Assembly: GCA_039096225.1 (NCBI GenBank)
Contig: JBBPEB010000004.1
Span: 902,001 to 966,000 of the forward strand
Direction: 5' to 3'
Source of the DNA: Blastocystis sp. Blastoise
Lineage: Eukaryota; Sar; Bigyra; Opalinata; Blastocystidae
Length of the DNA stretch: 64,000 bases
Shown in pieces: positions 10,170 to 23,001 of this stretch. Position numbers and translations under genes: made by a program. Position 1 is the stretch's first letter; each line of letters opens with the position of its first letter. Under the pieces are notes generated by a model. It had not been told where the DNA came from. It worked only from the letters and a program-made list of their open reading frames with translations, and did not search any database.

Positions 10170-11911
10170 TAATATAGAATAAAAATACATAAATGAAAGT
10201 AAAATAGTAGGAATAATGAGTCAGTATGATGTGTAAGGATATATTTATATATGTATAAGTGAAAAAGGATGCTAGAAGAAGGGAAAAGAAGTAAAAAAGA
10301 ATAAAAGAGAAAGAAATATAAAGTAAATGAGATAGGGTCTTTAATTATTGAGATTAATAAAAAAAATGAAAAATAATTTATAATAAATGACAAAGATAGA
10401 TATATAGAGATCTATAATAATAAGGAATGCAGAAGAGAAGAGGATTAGAGGATAAAGAATAAGAAGAAGATAAGGAAGATAAGGAAGAAGATAAGGAAGA
10501 TAAGGAAGAATAAGAAGAAGATAAGGAAGAAGATAAGGAAGATAAGGAAGAATAAGAAGAAGATAAGGAAGAATAAGAAGAAGAAAAGAAGAATAGGAAG
10601 AAGATAAGGAAGATAAGGAAGAAGAAGAAAAGAAGAATAGGAAGAAGATAAGGAAGAAGAAGAAGAATAGGAAGAAGAATAAGAAGATAAGGAAGAATAA
10701 GAAGAATAAGAAGATAAGGAAGATAAGGAAGAAGAAGAAGAAGATAAGGAAGAAGAAGAAAAGAAGAATAGGAAGAAGAAAAAGAAAAGAAGAATAGGAA
10801 GAAGATAAGGAAGAAGAAGAAGAATAGGAAGAAGAATAAGAAGATAAGGAAGATAAGGAAGAATAAGAAGAAGATAAGGAAGAAGAAGAAAAGAAGAATA
10901 GGAAGAAGATAAGGAAGAAGAAGAAGAATAGGAAGAAGAATAAGAAGATAAGGAAGATAAGGAAGAATAAGAAGAAGGAAATGAATAATGACAACAAGAA
11001 GATGAAGAATAAATAGAATAATGATAAGAAAGAATAAATAGATTAATAAGAGAACAAGAGGATGAATGTGAAGAAGAGACAAGGAAGGAGGTGAAAAAAA
11101 GAAAGAAAAGTAAGATAAAGAATAGGAAGAAGATATACAAGAAAATGAAGAAGAAGAGAAAGAAAAGAAAAGAAGAATAAACAAGAAACATATATAGAGA
11201 AACAGAAAGATATAAAGAAATAAAAGAGATAGATAGATAGATAGATAGATAGAGAGAAAAAAAAATACAAAGATATAAATAGATAGATACACTAATAGAT
11301 GAATAGAAAGAAAGAAGAAAAGAGAGACATAAAGAAGAAATTAGATAGAAAGAGATAGAATTCTATATAGAATGAGAGATATACAAAAGAAATCAAATGA
11401 AATAGAGAATAAGATAAAAATAGATACAAGAATAAAGATAAAAAGAGAAATAGAGGAGTAGGGAAGGTGTATAAAAAAGAAAGAATATAAAGATAGGTAG
11501 AGAGGAATTGAGAAGGATAGAGAAGGAGGAGGAAAACAGATAGAATTGGAAGACGAAGAAAAGAAGATGAGACGAAGAAGGGAGAAAAAAGGAGCAGGAA
11601 GTGAATATCAAGAAAGATAAATTTATATAGAAAAAAATTAGAAAGAAAAATACATACAAAGAAAACGATAGGGAATGATAGAGAGAATTATAATTTGAAT
11701 GACATAGAGAGAAGGAGAGACAAAGCAAGATAAAGAAGTATAATAGAAAAAACAAAGAAGAAAAAAAGAAGAATAAAAAAAGAAAAGATAGAACAATAGT
11801 ATATGAGAGAAGAAAGAGACAGAAAGAAAACGGGAAATAGGGTAGAGACATAGAAGGTAATAAAATATATAGAAGGGGAGAGGGGATTGAGATAAATAAA
11901 TAGATAGATAT

Positions 11912-11980
<69 letters not shown>

Positions 11981-14030
11981 GATAGAAGAATACCGAAAGA
12001 TATAGAGAAGGAGATAAATATTAATAAAAAGGAAAATATGGATAGAGAGGAGATAGAATCAAACAGAGAAGGAGAAGTAGATAAAAGTCGATTGAGGGAA
12101 GAGAGAAGTAGATTAAAATAAAAACAAATAGCAAGAGTTAAAAGGAAGAAGGGAAGAATATAGAATGATTTGAAGAATGAGATGTATATAGAAGTGAATA
12201 GAAGGAAATAGAGAAGGAGAAGTAGATAGAAAAGATTAAAAATAGAAGGAGATAGAAAGATAAGAGAATGATATAGATACAATAGAATGAGATAGAGAAG
12301 ATAAAGTAGATAGAAATGGATAGAAATAAGAAAAATAAATAGGATAAGAGAGAAAGAGAGATAAAAGGATATAAAAGGATATAGAAGGAGAGAAAACGGA
12401 TTGAGATGTAGTAAGATGGAAGGATGTAGATGGAAATAGAGAAGTAGATAGAAGATGATGGAGAATAAAGAGGAGATAGAAGAGGAGATAGAAGGAGAAA
12501 AAGAAGAAGAGGAAGTAAATTAAGTTAGAAGGAGATATAATAAGATAGAGAAGTAGATATACGTAGATATAAGGAAATATACGAAGATATAAGTAGATAA
12601 GAGAAAATAGAAGGAAATAGAGAATGAGATTGAGACACATAAATGAGGTAGAATGAGATAGATAAGGATAGAGAAATATGAAGAGAAATATAGGAATACA
12701 GAGAGATAGAATGATGTTGAAAGAGAAAGAAAAGGAAAGACTGAAGATTGAGACAGAAGGAGTAGCTGAGATAAAAGGAAGATAGAGAAGGAAATTGAAA
12801 GATGAAGGAAGAAGGAGAGAAGATGAAAGAAGAAGAATATAGAAGAAGATAGAGAATGAGATAATAGGGATAGAAAGAGAAAAATAGGAAAAAAGATGGT
12901 TAGAAGAAAATAGAAAAGGAGAAAGAAGGAGAGATAGAAGGAGAAATAGAAGGATATAAAAGAGATTAAGAAAGAAGTTAGAGACAAGAAGATATAGATA
13001 TATAGAAAGAAATAAAAGGATTAAATAGAAGATTAATAGGAAATAAATAGGAGACATATAGAAGATTAAGATAGAAGAAAAGAGACAAAATAGAAGTAGA
13101 TATAACAATATAGAGAATGAAAGGATAGAAATAAAAATAGAAAATAGATAACTAGAACATAAGAATATATAATAATAGAGAGAAGGAGAGAGAGAAGAAA
13201 AAGTAGATATAAAGTGGAAAAGGAGACATAGAAGGAAATATAAAAGGAAACAAGAAGGTAGAAAGAGACATATAAGATAAAATAGACAGGGACAGAGAGA
13301 AATAAATGGAAAAAGAATAAGGATAAAGATGGATACGAGAATAGAGAGGGAGAGAAGGAAGATTGAGATAGAATTATACAGAAAGAGGAGAGAAGGAAGA
13401 TAAAGAAGGAAAATAGGGCAGTAAAAAAAAGGGAATCAGAAGGAGGAGAGAAGAAGTATGAGAAGAATAGAAAGAAGGAAGAGGAGGAAGGCAAATAATA
13501 GAAGAGAACTATATATATAATAAATAGTGATATAAATATAAATAAGAAGATGAAGATCTGAAAAAAGCAAAGAATTATATGGAGAAGAAGAAGAAGAAGA
13601 AGAGGAAGAGGAAGAAAAGGAGGGTATACACTAATACATGTCGAGGAAAAAGAAGTATAGAATAAGGAGAAGAGGATAACAGGATAAAAGAAAAAGACAT
13701 AACGAAATACAATGTAAATAGAATAGTGATTAAGAAAGAGTAATGAAAGAGTGATATAAAAGGGAAGCGAAGATAAGAGAGAGGTATAATTAAAAAAAAG
13801 AAAAATAAAGGAATTTAGATAGAAGAAAAAATAAAAGAAAAATGAAGATCTGAGGAAGATAATGAATCAAAGGGAGAGACAAGGATATAGGCTGGAGACA
13901 AGGCATAGGAAGAAGTAATAAAGAAAGAAGATGAAGAAATAAGGAGATAAAAGTGTAGAAGGAAGAAAATGAAGAAGAGAGAAGAAGGAATCATTTTGTG
14001 TAAGAAGAAGAAATAAAGAAGAACTAGATA
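10170..14030 (+). repeat. Purine-rich, C-depleted tract (copy 1)
   Basis: For almost 4 kb the plus strand is nearly devoid of C. The run 10431-10991 has no C at all and consists of interleaved GATAAGGAAGA and GAATAGGAAGAAG units. The rest is built of GAGATAGAAG-type words with a GATA microsatellite at 11913-11980. Long minus-strand frames here (Ser/Phe/Leu/Ile/Tyr only) follow from the composition and are not genes. Such tracts can form triplexes or R-loops; no function is shown. Confidence 0.85.
11913..11980 (+). repeat. (GATA)n microsatellite (copy 1)
   Basis: About 17 uninterrupted TAGA/GATA units, preceded by shorter imperfect ones from 11901. The copy-2 equivalent is 20488-20555. Confidence 0.95.
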
Positions 14031-14429
14031 ATAAATAAATAAATAAATAAATAAATAAACATACCTAATAGAAAAAAATGAATTTGGTGATGTTGAGTCA
14101 TAGGGAAAGATAACCAACAGAAACAGTAGAAAACAACCTAAATAAATAAATAATAATAAATAAAAATATAAAAATAATGAAAATAAATAATAAAATGAAT
14201 TAGATTCTAATTTAAGAAAAAACAAAAAGAAAGCTAATAATAGATAGAATGAATATACGATAAGTACTCTATTATATAATACTTAAAAATATAACAAAGA
14301 AAAAAATTAGAGATAATTATAAAAATAAATAAATACATATATACTTTGAAAGTAGTTTGACATCATAGACGTTGTTGACATGGACTGAAGAGGACTCTTA
14401 TAACCATGGACGAGCAGGAACCTATACAT
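13867..14429 (-). CDS. Second candidate spliced gene in the element, 104 aa (copy 1)
   Basis: Exons 14429-14345, 14137-14065 and 14023-13867 join in phase (315 nt) from ATG to TGA. Introns begin gtatat/gtatgt and end tttag/tctag. The first two exons have ordinary composition (MYRFLLVHGYKSPLQ...), and the second is hydrophobic (CFLLFLLVIFPYD). The third lies in the C-poor tract and is very Phe/Leu-rich, so it may be composition rather than coding. No family recognised. Confidence 0.3.
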
Positions 14430-15631
14430 GCTAGAGAATGGGAGAATGTTAATATTGATAAAGAATAAAAAATAGTAATATACATACAAGAGAATAATCT
14501 GAAGTTAAAATCAACTTCTATTTTTTAAAATAACAGCTAATAAAAATAAAATAAAAATAAAGAAAATAAGTAACAAATGAAAATATTTTCTAAGTTAATA
14601 GGCTCAATAGCGTATGGGTGTATTCAGGTCTTAAAAGAAAAATCATTTTTGCGGGAATATCAAGAAACTCAAAAAAAGTATTTTTTCCCTCCTTTTTTCA
14701 CTGTCACTTTTCTTTAATATTTTTGACTTTTTAGTATTAAAAACGATTCTTACAGGCATGTATAGAGACTCTATACCACTTTTGAGACTAAAAATCAAAT
14801 ATTTAAAAATGAGTGAAAATCTTGACTAGCAAGAAAAACAATTATGTGAAGCTGAGTATGTTGTGTATACACATATCTAACAACAGAGATGATAAAAACA
14901 CACAACTCCTCTTGGTTTAGGACATAATTATGAATTCTCTCAAAAAAGCTATTTTAAACCTTAAAACGATACCCTGAACTATAAATCAAGTCCTGAATGA
15001 TATTCTAAAGTCATATTTTTAAAAACAGGTTTAATGACGATAATCAATAAACAAAAACAAGAGCTTCCGTTTTACTTTTCTTTTTTGAATTTTTAATTGT
15101 TTTGACTTTCTAGGGTAGTTGGCTGAAAGAAATGTTGTCGTCTTTAGGCTAAAAAATGATGAATAAAAAAGTCAAGTCATTTTATTGTTTTTTCCTTGGG
15201 AAATAAAAAAGAAGAAATTTTTAGGTGTGTTTTGGTTTAGGCTGTATAATGGTTTTTATTGTAAAAGGACTTGACGAGAATGATTGAAATGATAATACAT
15301 CACTCAGAGAACACACAACTTTAAAAAATTTGTCACTCATGTAATCCATTCCTGAATTATAGACTTCAGAGAAAAAATTAAAGTCTTTTTGGTTTTAAAC
15401 AGTCATTTTAAATCATAAAACACTGTAAAATAGTCAATATTTAGAATGTCTATGATTATATAAATAAACAATATATTTTGTAGAGTTATTTTTAAGTTTT
15501 TCTCGTCAAAAAGAGAGAAACTTGACAAGTTGGCGGACACTCTTTTCTCGAGTTTAGGCCAACGTATTTTTGATTAAAAAATCCCAGTCATTTTGTTGTT
15601 TCTCTTACGGGAAATAGGGTCAAAAAAACAC
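14430..15631. other. Right arm of the element (copy 1)
   Basis: About 1.2 kb with no coding frame. The sequence is less skewed than the purine tract and ends in the 15-bp inverted terminus. Confidence 0.5.
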
Positions 15632-15658
15632 AAAATGTCCATAGTGTATGGACATTTT
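15632..15658. other. Copy-to-copy junction: perfect inverted repeat with 3-nt centre
   Basis: AAAATGTCCATA (15632-15643), GTG, then TATGGACATTTT (15647-15658): the right end of copy 1 abuts the left end of copy 2. Relative to the outer left end, copy 2 lacks the leading CAC. The same GTG follows the outer right terminus, so the pair reads as two repeats of the unit TA-element-TA-GTG. Confidence 0.9.
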
Positions 15659-15669
15659 TTCAGGTTTCT

Positions 15670-15881
15670 GTCAAAAGGTCCAACGACTTTTTTGTTTTGG
15701 TTTCCCCAGTGGTGAGCAGTGAAAATTTTTAAATATGTAGCTGACAAAAGGTTATTTGATTTTTCTGTTTGGTTTCCCCAGTGGTGGAGCAGTGAAAAAA
15801 TTTTAAAGGGTAGCTGACAAAAGGTCCAACGACTTTTTTGCTTTGGTTTCCCCAGTGGTGAGCAGTGAAATTTTTTGTCAG
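15670..15881 (+). repeat. Three tandem 73-bp subterminal repeats (copy 2)
   Basis: Same three units as in copy 1, starting at 15670, 15743 and 15816. Confidence 0.85.
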
Positions 15882-16164
15882 AGTTTCAGTGATTTTATAA
15901 AATCGAAAAGCAGTGCAAAAGTATGACGCACCTTAAAACAATAATTGGCGAATAAAAATGGTTTTAAATATTCTCTATTTTTTCATTTATTGGTTTTTTT
16001 ATTCTTTTTGTGGTGTAATAATAAACGATATAACAAAACAAACAAATTAAATATTATCAAATAATCATAAAAACAAATAATAGAAAACAATAATAATAAA
16101 TATATAAAAAAAAGATAATAAAACATATAATAAATAATATAATAAAATATATATAATATTTAAT

Positions 16165-16835
16165 TTATAATATTTCAACCAGGACAGTTTCAGTCTTTAA
16201 TTTGCATTTAAGCCTAAGCAACCTATATAAAGAGATGATATTAATTAACTAGTACTATTAGTAATATATATAACATTTTAAAATAATAATAAAATAAAAA
16301 TATATACCTTTTATTGAAGCCATTACTAGAAAAAGCAAGGACCAAAGGCAAGGAACCATCCTATAAAAGATATATTAAATAGTATAAGTAATAAAAAGGA
16401 ATATAATTAATATATATACATACCTTTGATAAGCCATTCTCTCCAATTAACAACAACGACAGCAACGGAACCCCCGGAAACCTATATAAAGATAGAGTAA
16501 GTTATATAATATAATAATATATAATAAAGTAAATTAATATAGAATAATAAAATATAAATATATACATTACTGCTATATAAATATAAAGTGGGGTTAGTTA
16601 TATAATATGTAATAGATAATATAGATGATATATACCTTCTTTTAACATTGATTCCTTCCATTCTAGACCTAAAGAACCCATCTATAAGAGAGCCACGACC
16701 ACACAAAAGAAGGACCAGAACGTTTAAGGAGACCAGCAAGTGTCAAAACACCAAGCAGAGACAGCTACAATAGAAAATTGAATGAATAGAGTAGAAAAAA
16801 TAAAATATAAAGAAACAGCAAACACCTACCATCAT
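16165..16835 (-). CDS. Candidate 89-aa spliced gene inside the element (copy 2)
   Basis: Exons 16835-16830, 16764-16716, 16681-16636, 16481-16424, 16360-16308 and 16222-16165, with the same frame and product as copy 1. Both substitutions that separate the copies here fall in the first intron. One turns the upstream ctatag into ctattg, leaving only the TAG directly before 16764 as acceptor. That the exons are unchanged while the intron differs fits a coding sequence, although two changes are too few for a test. Confidence 0.45.
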
Positions 16836-18676
16836 AATAGTATCATATATAATAAAATAAAAATAAAATTTAATAATATATCATATTAATCATATAAGAT
16901 ATAATAAAATAAATATGTGATAAGTCATGTAGCATTTTGTTTTGTTATAAAAGGGTGTAATAGGAATTTAGAAGATATAGCTGAAATAATGAAAATAAAC
17001 ATGAATAATCTCATATCTACTAAATATAGAGAATCTTCATCATAAGAAAAATGAATGGTTAAGAATAAAAGAGAAAGAAAAATTTTATTTCTATGAGGAA
17101 AATGGATATTGTTATTGTTATTTTCAATTTATCATAATTATCATAAGTAATACAAAAATTGTTTTATTTTAAAGAATTATATAGTTATTTATCATTATAT
17201 CATTTTATAATCAGTTTTGACTATGGAAGAGTGATTTTTATCCTTAATTGTCAAAATTATTTTTAGTATCACTCAGTAAGTATAAGTCTTTTAAAAAATA
17301 AATATAGGTTACAATACAGACTTATAGAGAAGACTCTGAAACTTCTATTTCCAGAATAAAAGTCATTTATATAATCCAGAATGATTGCCTGAATCATTAT
17401 TTAAAGAATCAGTTTTATCACATATCTTCAATAAAATTATAAAATAAAGAAAATGAAGATAAAAAGGTCTAGAGTCGAAAAATGTTATGAAATATTATCT
17501 TTTTAATGTATTTGTCCCGATTTTTTATTAATCTGTTATCATAATATGACAAAGAGAGTGGTAAAAACATTTTAAAAGTGAATTAAAGCAATAATTGGAA
17601 TCAAGTTAAAGTCTTCTAATACCTTTAAATAGACTTGAAATACATAGAGTAAGCATTTTTTCATGCAAATAGTGTTTTTCATTTAAATAATATCAAAAAC
17701 AAATCAAAATAGTATTTTATAATTACTCAGCAAGAACTTTTTCTAGTATTCAAGGACTTACTATTATCAAATATACGTATAAACAAACAAAAATCATATT
17801 TTATATATTTTTAGTTGAATAGTCGGAGTCGTGTTGATAGTTTATTATAAAACAAATGCAAAAATCACTTTTTTGTCAAAAAAAGTCTTATATCGATATA
17901 TAGTTTTATTCATAATTTATTTATTGTCTACAAACTCTGTGTATTCATTTTAAGTGATTTTTAGTAAAACTAAAATTATTTGAAATACATATTCTAATTT
18001 CGAAAATGACAAAAACATATTATATTACATATTTAGTGTTTAAATGAAGTTTAAAAGTTATTAAAATATCAATTAGTTAAAAAATATAAAATATTGAGAA
18101 TCTCCATTTTTATGACTTGTCTTAAATCACGTTAAAGGTGTATAATTGAATAGTTGCATTGATTATTTGTATGATTCTAGTAATATTTTCTAAGAATTTT
18201 GTTTTTTAACAAGAATAAATTCTTAATTTATTGTTTATCAACTTAAAAATGTATTTAAATGATTATTTTCTTGTGTAAAAGGGTATAGTGGTTATATGAA
18301 AAAAAAATTACGCAGAATCATTTGATAATATAATTTTGAAAAATGAGAATTATTATTTTGAACTAAACTAATTTTTCACATATACTCATTATAAAACGAC
18401 TTGAATAATCTTTTGAGAAGATTATTTTGTTTTATAATACACTTAAGAAGTAATTGAATGTTATTGTGTCTCTTTTTGTTAAAAAGATTATTTTGAATGC
18501 TATTTTTGATTGATCTATATATTATCAATGCATTCAATGATGAAATAAATACATATGTAAAGAAAAAATAGTAATTGATCTAATTTATCTTCATCTATTT
18601 GAATAGATAATTTTTGAAAAAATTAATATAATATAATTATTGATACCTATATATAAAGAATTAGTTATGTAATTGA
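16836..18676. other. Element interior without genes (copy 2)
   Basis: Counterpart of the gene-free block in copy 1; nothing additional seen. Confidence 0.5.
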
Positions 18677-18744
18677 CCTTAAGACAGGAATTGAACCTGT
18701 TTTCTATCATAAACTGATAGATACTTACCAATATAAGCTTAAGG
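18677..18744 (-). tRNA. tRNA-like sequence (copy 2)
   Basis: Identical to the copy-1 tRNA-like sequence, including the intact B box and the irregular AGTTTAT anticodon loop. Confidence 0.5.
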
Positions 18745-18745
18745 A

Positions 18746-20486
18746 TAATATAGAATAAAAATACATAAATGAAAGTAAAATAGTAGGAATAATGAGTCAG
18801 TATGATGTGTAAGGATATATTTATATATGTATAAGTGAAAAAGGATGCTAGAAGAAGGGAAAAGAAGTAAAAAAGAATAAAAGAGAAAGAAATATAAAGT
18901 AAATGAGATAGGGTCTTTAATTATTGAGATTAATAAAAAAAATGAAAAATAATTTATAATAAATGACAAAGATAGATATATAGAGATCTATAATAATAAG
19001 GAATGCAGAAGAGAAGAGGATTAGAGGATAAAGAATAAGAAGAAGATAAGGAAGATAAGGAAGAAGATAAGGAAGATAAGGAAGAATAAGAAGAAGATAA
19101 GGAAGAAGATAAGGAAGATAAGGAAGAATAAGAAGAAGATAAGGAAGAATAAGAAGAAGAAAAGAAGAATAGGAAGAAGATAAGGAAGATAAGGAAGAAG
19201 AAGAAAAGAAGAATAGGAAGAAGATAAGGAAGAAGAAGAAGAATAGGAAGAAGAATAAGAAGATAAGGAAGAATAAGAAGAATAAGAAGATAAGGAAGAT
19301 AAGGAAGAAGAAGAAGAAGATAAGGAAGAAGAAGAAAAGAAGAATAGGAAGAAGAAAAAGAAAAGAAGAATAGGAAGAAGATAAGGAAGAAGAAGAAGAA
19401 TAGGAAGAAGAATAAGAAGATAAGGAAGATAAGGAAGAATAAGAAGAAGATAAGGAAGAAGAAGAAAAGAAGAATAGGAAGAAGATAAGGAAGAAGAAGA
19501 AGAATAGGAAGAAGAATAAGAAGATAAGGAAGATAAGGAAGAATAAGAAGAAGGAAATGAATAATGACAACAAGAAGATGAAGAATAAATAGAATAATGA
19601 TAAGAAAGAATAAATAGATTAATAAGAGAACAAGAGGATGAATGTGAAGAAGAGACAAGGAAGGAGGTGAAAAAAAGAAAGAAAAGTAAGATAAAGAATA
19701 GGAAGAAGATATACAAGAAAATGAAGAAGAAGAGAAAGAAAAGAAAAGAAGAATAAACAAGAAACATATATAGAGAAACAGAAAGATATAAAGAAATAAA
19801 AGAGATAGATAGATAGATAGATAGATAGAGAGAAAAAAAATACAAAGATATAAATAGATAGATACACTAATAGATGAATAGAAAGAAAGAAGAAAAGAGA
19901 GACATAAAGAAGAAATTAGATAGAAAGAGATAGAATTCTATATAGAATGAGAGATATACAAAAGAAATCAAATGAAATAGAGAATAAGATAAAAATAGAT
20001 ACAAGAATAAAGATAAAAAGAGAAATAGAGGAGTAGGGAAGGTGTATAAAAAAGAAAGAATATAAAGATAGGTAGAGAGGAATTGAGAAGGATAGAGAAG
20101 GAGGAGGAAAACAGATAGAATTGGAAGACGAAGAAAAGAAGATGAGACGAAGAAGGGAGAAAAAAGGAGCAGGAAGTGAATATCAAGAAAGATAAATTTA
20201 TATAGAAAAAAATTAGAAAGAAAAATACATACAAAGAAAACGATAGGGAATGATAGAGAGAATTATAATTTGAATGACATAGAGAGAAGGAGAGACAAAG
20301 CAAGATAAAGAAGTATAATAGAAAAAACAAAGAAGAAAAAAAGAAGAATAAAAAAAGAAAAGATAGAACAATAGTATATGAGAGAAGAAAGAGACAGAAA
20401 GAAAACGGGAAATAGGGTAGAGACATAGAAGGTAATAAAATATATAGAAGGGGAGAGGGGATTGAGATAAATAAATAGATAGATAT

Positions 20487-20555
<69 letters not shown>

Positions 20556-22602
20556 GATAGAAGAATACCGAAAGATATAGAGAAGGAGATAAATATTAAT
20601 AAAAAGGAAAATATGGATAGAGAGGAGATAGAATCAAACAGAGAAGGAGAAGTAGATAAAAGTCGATTGAGGGAAGAGAGAAGTAGATTAAAATAAAAAC
20701 AAATAGCAAGAGTTAAAAGGAAGAAGGGAAGAATATAGAATGATTTGAAGAATGAGATGTATATAGAAGTGAATAGAAGGAAATAGAGAAGGAGAAGTAG
20801 ATAGAAAAGATTAAAAATAGAAGGAGATAGAAAGATAAGAGAATGATATAGATACAATAGAATGAGATAGAGAAGATAAAGTAGATAGAAATGGATAGAA
20901 ATAAGAAAAATAAATAGGATAAGAGAGAAAGAGAGATAAAAGGATATAAAAGGATATAGAAGGAGAGAAAACGGATTGAGATGTAGTAAGATGGAAGGAT
21001 GTAGATGGAAATAGAGAAGTAGATAGAAGATGATGGAGAATAAAGAGGAGATAGAAGAGGAGATAGAAGGAGAAAAAGAAGAAGAGGAAGTAAATTAAGT
21101 TAGAAGGAGATATAATAAGATAGAGAAGTAGATATACGTAGATATAAGGAAATATACGAAGATATAAGTAGATAAGAGAAAATAGAAGGAAATAGAGAAT
21201 GAGATTGAGACACATAAATGAGGTAGAATGAGATAGATAAGGATAGAGAAATATGAAGAGAAATATAGGAATACAGAGAGATAGAATGATGTTGAAAGAG
21301 AAAGAAAAGGAAAGACTGAAGATTGAGACAGAAGGAGTAGCTGAGATAAAAGGAAGATAGAGAAGGAAATTGAAAGATGAAGGAAGAAGGAGAGAAGATG
21401 AAAGAAGAAGAATATAGAAGAAGATAGAGAATGAGATAATAGGGATAGAAAGAGAAAAATAGGAAAAAAGATGGTTAGAAGAAAATAGAAAAGGAGAAAG
21501 AAGGAGAGATAGAAGGAGAAATAGAAGGATATAAAAGAGATTAAGAAAGAAGTTAGAGACAAGAAGATATAGATATATAGAAAGAAATAAAAGGATTAAA
21601 TAGAAGATTAATAGGAAATAAATAGGAGACATATAGAAGATTAAGATAGAAGAAAAGAGACAAAATAGAAGTAGATATAACAATATAGAGAATGAAAGGA
21701 TAGAAATAAAAATAGAAAATAGATAACTAGAACATAAGAATATATAATAATAGAGAGAAGGAGAGAGAGAAGAAAAAGTAGATATAAAGTGGAAAAGGAG
21801 ACATAGAAGGAAATATAAAAGGAAACAAGAAGGTAGAAAGAGACATATAAGATAAAATAGACAGGGACAGAGAGAAATAAATGGAAAAAGAATAAGGATA
21901 AAGATGGATACGAGAATAGAGAGGGAGAGAAGGAAGATTGAGATAGAATTATACAGAAAGAGGAGAGAAGGAAGATAAAGAAGGAAAATAGGGCAGTAAA
22001 AAAAAGGGAATCAGAAGGAGGAGAGAAGAAGTATGAGAAGAATAGAAAGAAGGAAGAGGAGGAAGGCAAATAATAGAAGAGAACTATATATATAATAAAT
22101 AGTGATATAAATATAAATAAGAAGATGAAGATCTGAAAAAAGCAAAGAATTATATGGAGAAGAAGAAGAAGAAGAGGAAGAGGAAGAAAAGGAGGGTATA
22201 CACTAATACATGTCGAGGAAAAAGAAGTATAGAATAAGGAGAAGAGGATAACAGGATAAAAGAAAAAGACATAACGAAATACAATGTAAATAGAATAGTG
22301 ATTAAGAAAGAGTAATGAAAGAGTGATATAAAAGGGAAGCGAAGATAAGAGAGAGGTATAATTAAAAAAAAGAAAAATAAAGGAATTTAGATAGAAGAAA
22401 AAATAAAAGAAAAATGAAGATCTGAGGAAGATAATGAATCAAAGGGAGAGACAAGGATATAGGCTGGAGACAAGGCATAGGAAGAAGTAATAAAGAAAGA
22501 AGATGAAGAAATAAGGAGATAAAAGTGTAGAAGGAAGAAAATGAAGAAGAGAGAAGAAGGAATCATTTTGTGTAAGAAGAAGAAATAAAGAAGAACTAGA
22601 TA
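18746..22602 (+). repeat. Purine-rich, C-depleted tract (copy 2)
   Basis: Same tract as in copy 1. The C-free run is 19007-19567 and the GATA array 20488-20555. It differs by one base in an A-run near 19838 and one GAA unit near 22160. Confidence 0.85.
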
Positions 22603-23001
22603 ATAAATAAATAAATAAATAAATAAATAAACATACCTAATAGAAAAAAATGAATTTGGTGATGTTGAGTCATAGGGAAAGATAACCAACAGAAACAGTA
22701 GAAAACAACCTAAATAAATAAATAATAATAAATAAAAATATAAAAATAATGAAAATAAATAATAAAATGAATTAGATTCTAATTTAAGAAAAAACAAAAA
22801 GAAAGCTAATAATAGATAGAATGAATATACGATAAGTACTCTATTATATAATACTTAAAAATATAACAAAGAAAAAAATTAGAGATAATTATAAAAATAA
22901 ATAAATACATATATACTTTGAAAGTAGTTTGACATCATAGACGTTGTTGACATGGACTGAAGAGGACTCTTATAACCATGGACGAGCAGGAACCTATACA
23001 T
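22439..23001 (-). CDS. Second candidate spliced gene in the element (copy 2)
   Basis: Exons 23001-22917, 22709-22637 and 22595-22439, with the same phase and product as in copy 1. The same doubt applies to the composition of the last exon. Confidence 0.3.

Larger units (their letters stand above)
7068..15646. mobile_element. Transposon-like 8.58-kb unit, copy 1
   Basis: The left end reads CACTATGGACATTTT (7068-7082). The same 15 bases occur inverted at the outer right end of the pair (24205-24219) and at the end of this copy (15632-15646). This copy is followed head to tail by a second one with a period of 8,576 bp. Contents in order: three 73-bp subterminal repeats, a candidate 89-aa spliced gene on the minus strand, a featureless 1.8-kb block, a tRNA-like sequence, a C-poor purine tract of almost 4 kb, a second candidate spliced gene and a 1.2-kb right arm. 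No transposase, reverse transcriptase or integrase motif was found, so it is either non-autonomous or of an unknown type. If TA is the target duplication (Tc1/mariner-like), the empty site would read CACTAGTG. A CACTA-type 3-bp duplication is not supported, because the flanks are TAT and GAT. Confidence 0.75.

Noticed and set aside
10163-13494. Many overlapping minus-strand frames of 75-304 codons (and their copies at 18739-22069)
   Set aside because: They contain almost only Ser, Phe, Leu, Ile and Tyr and overlap in several frames. They follow from the lack of C on the plus strand, not from coding.
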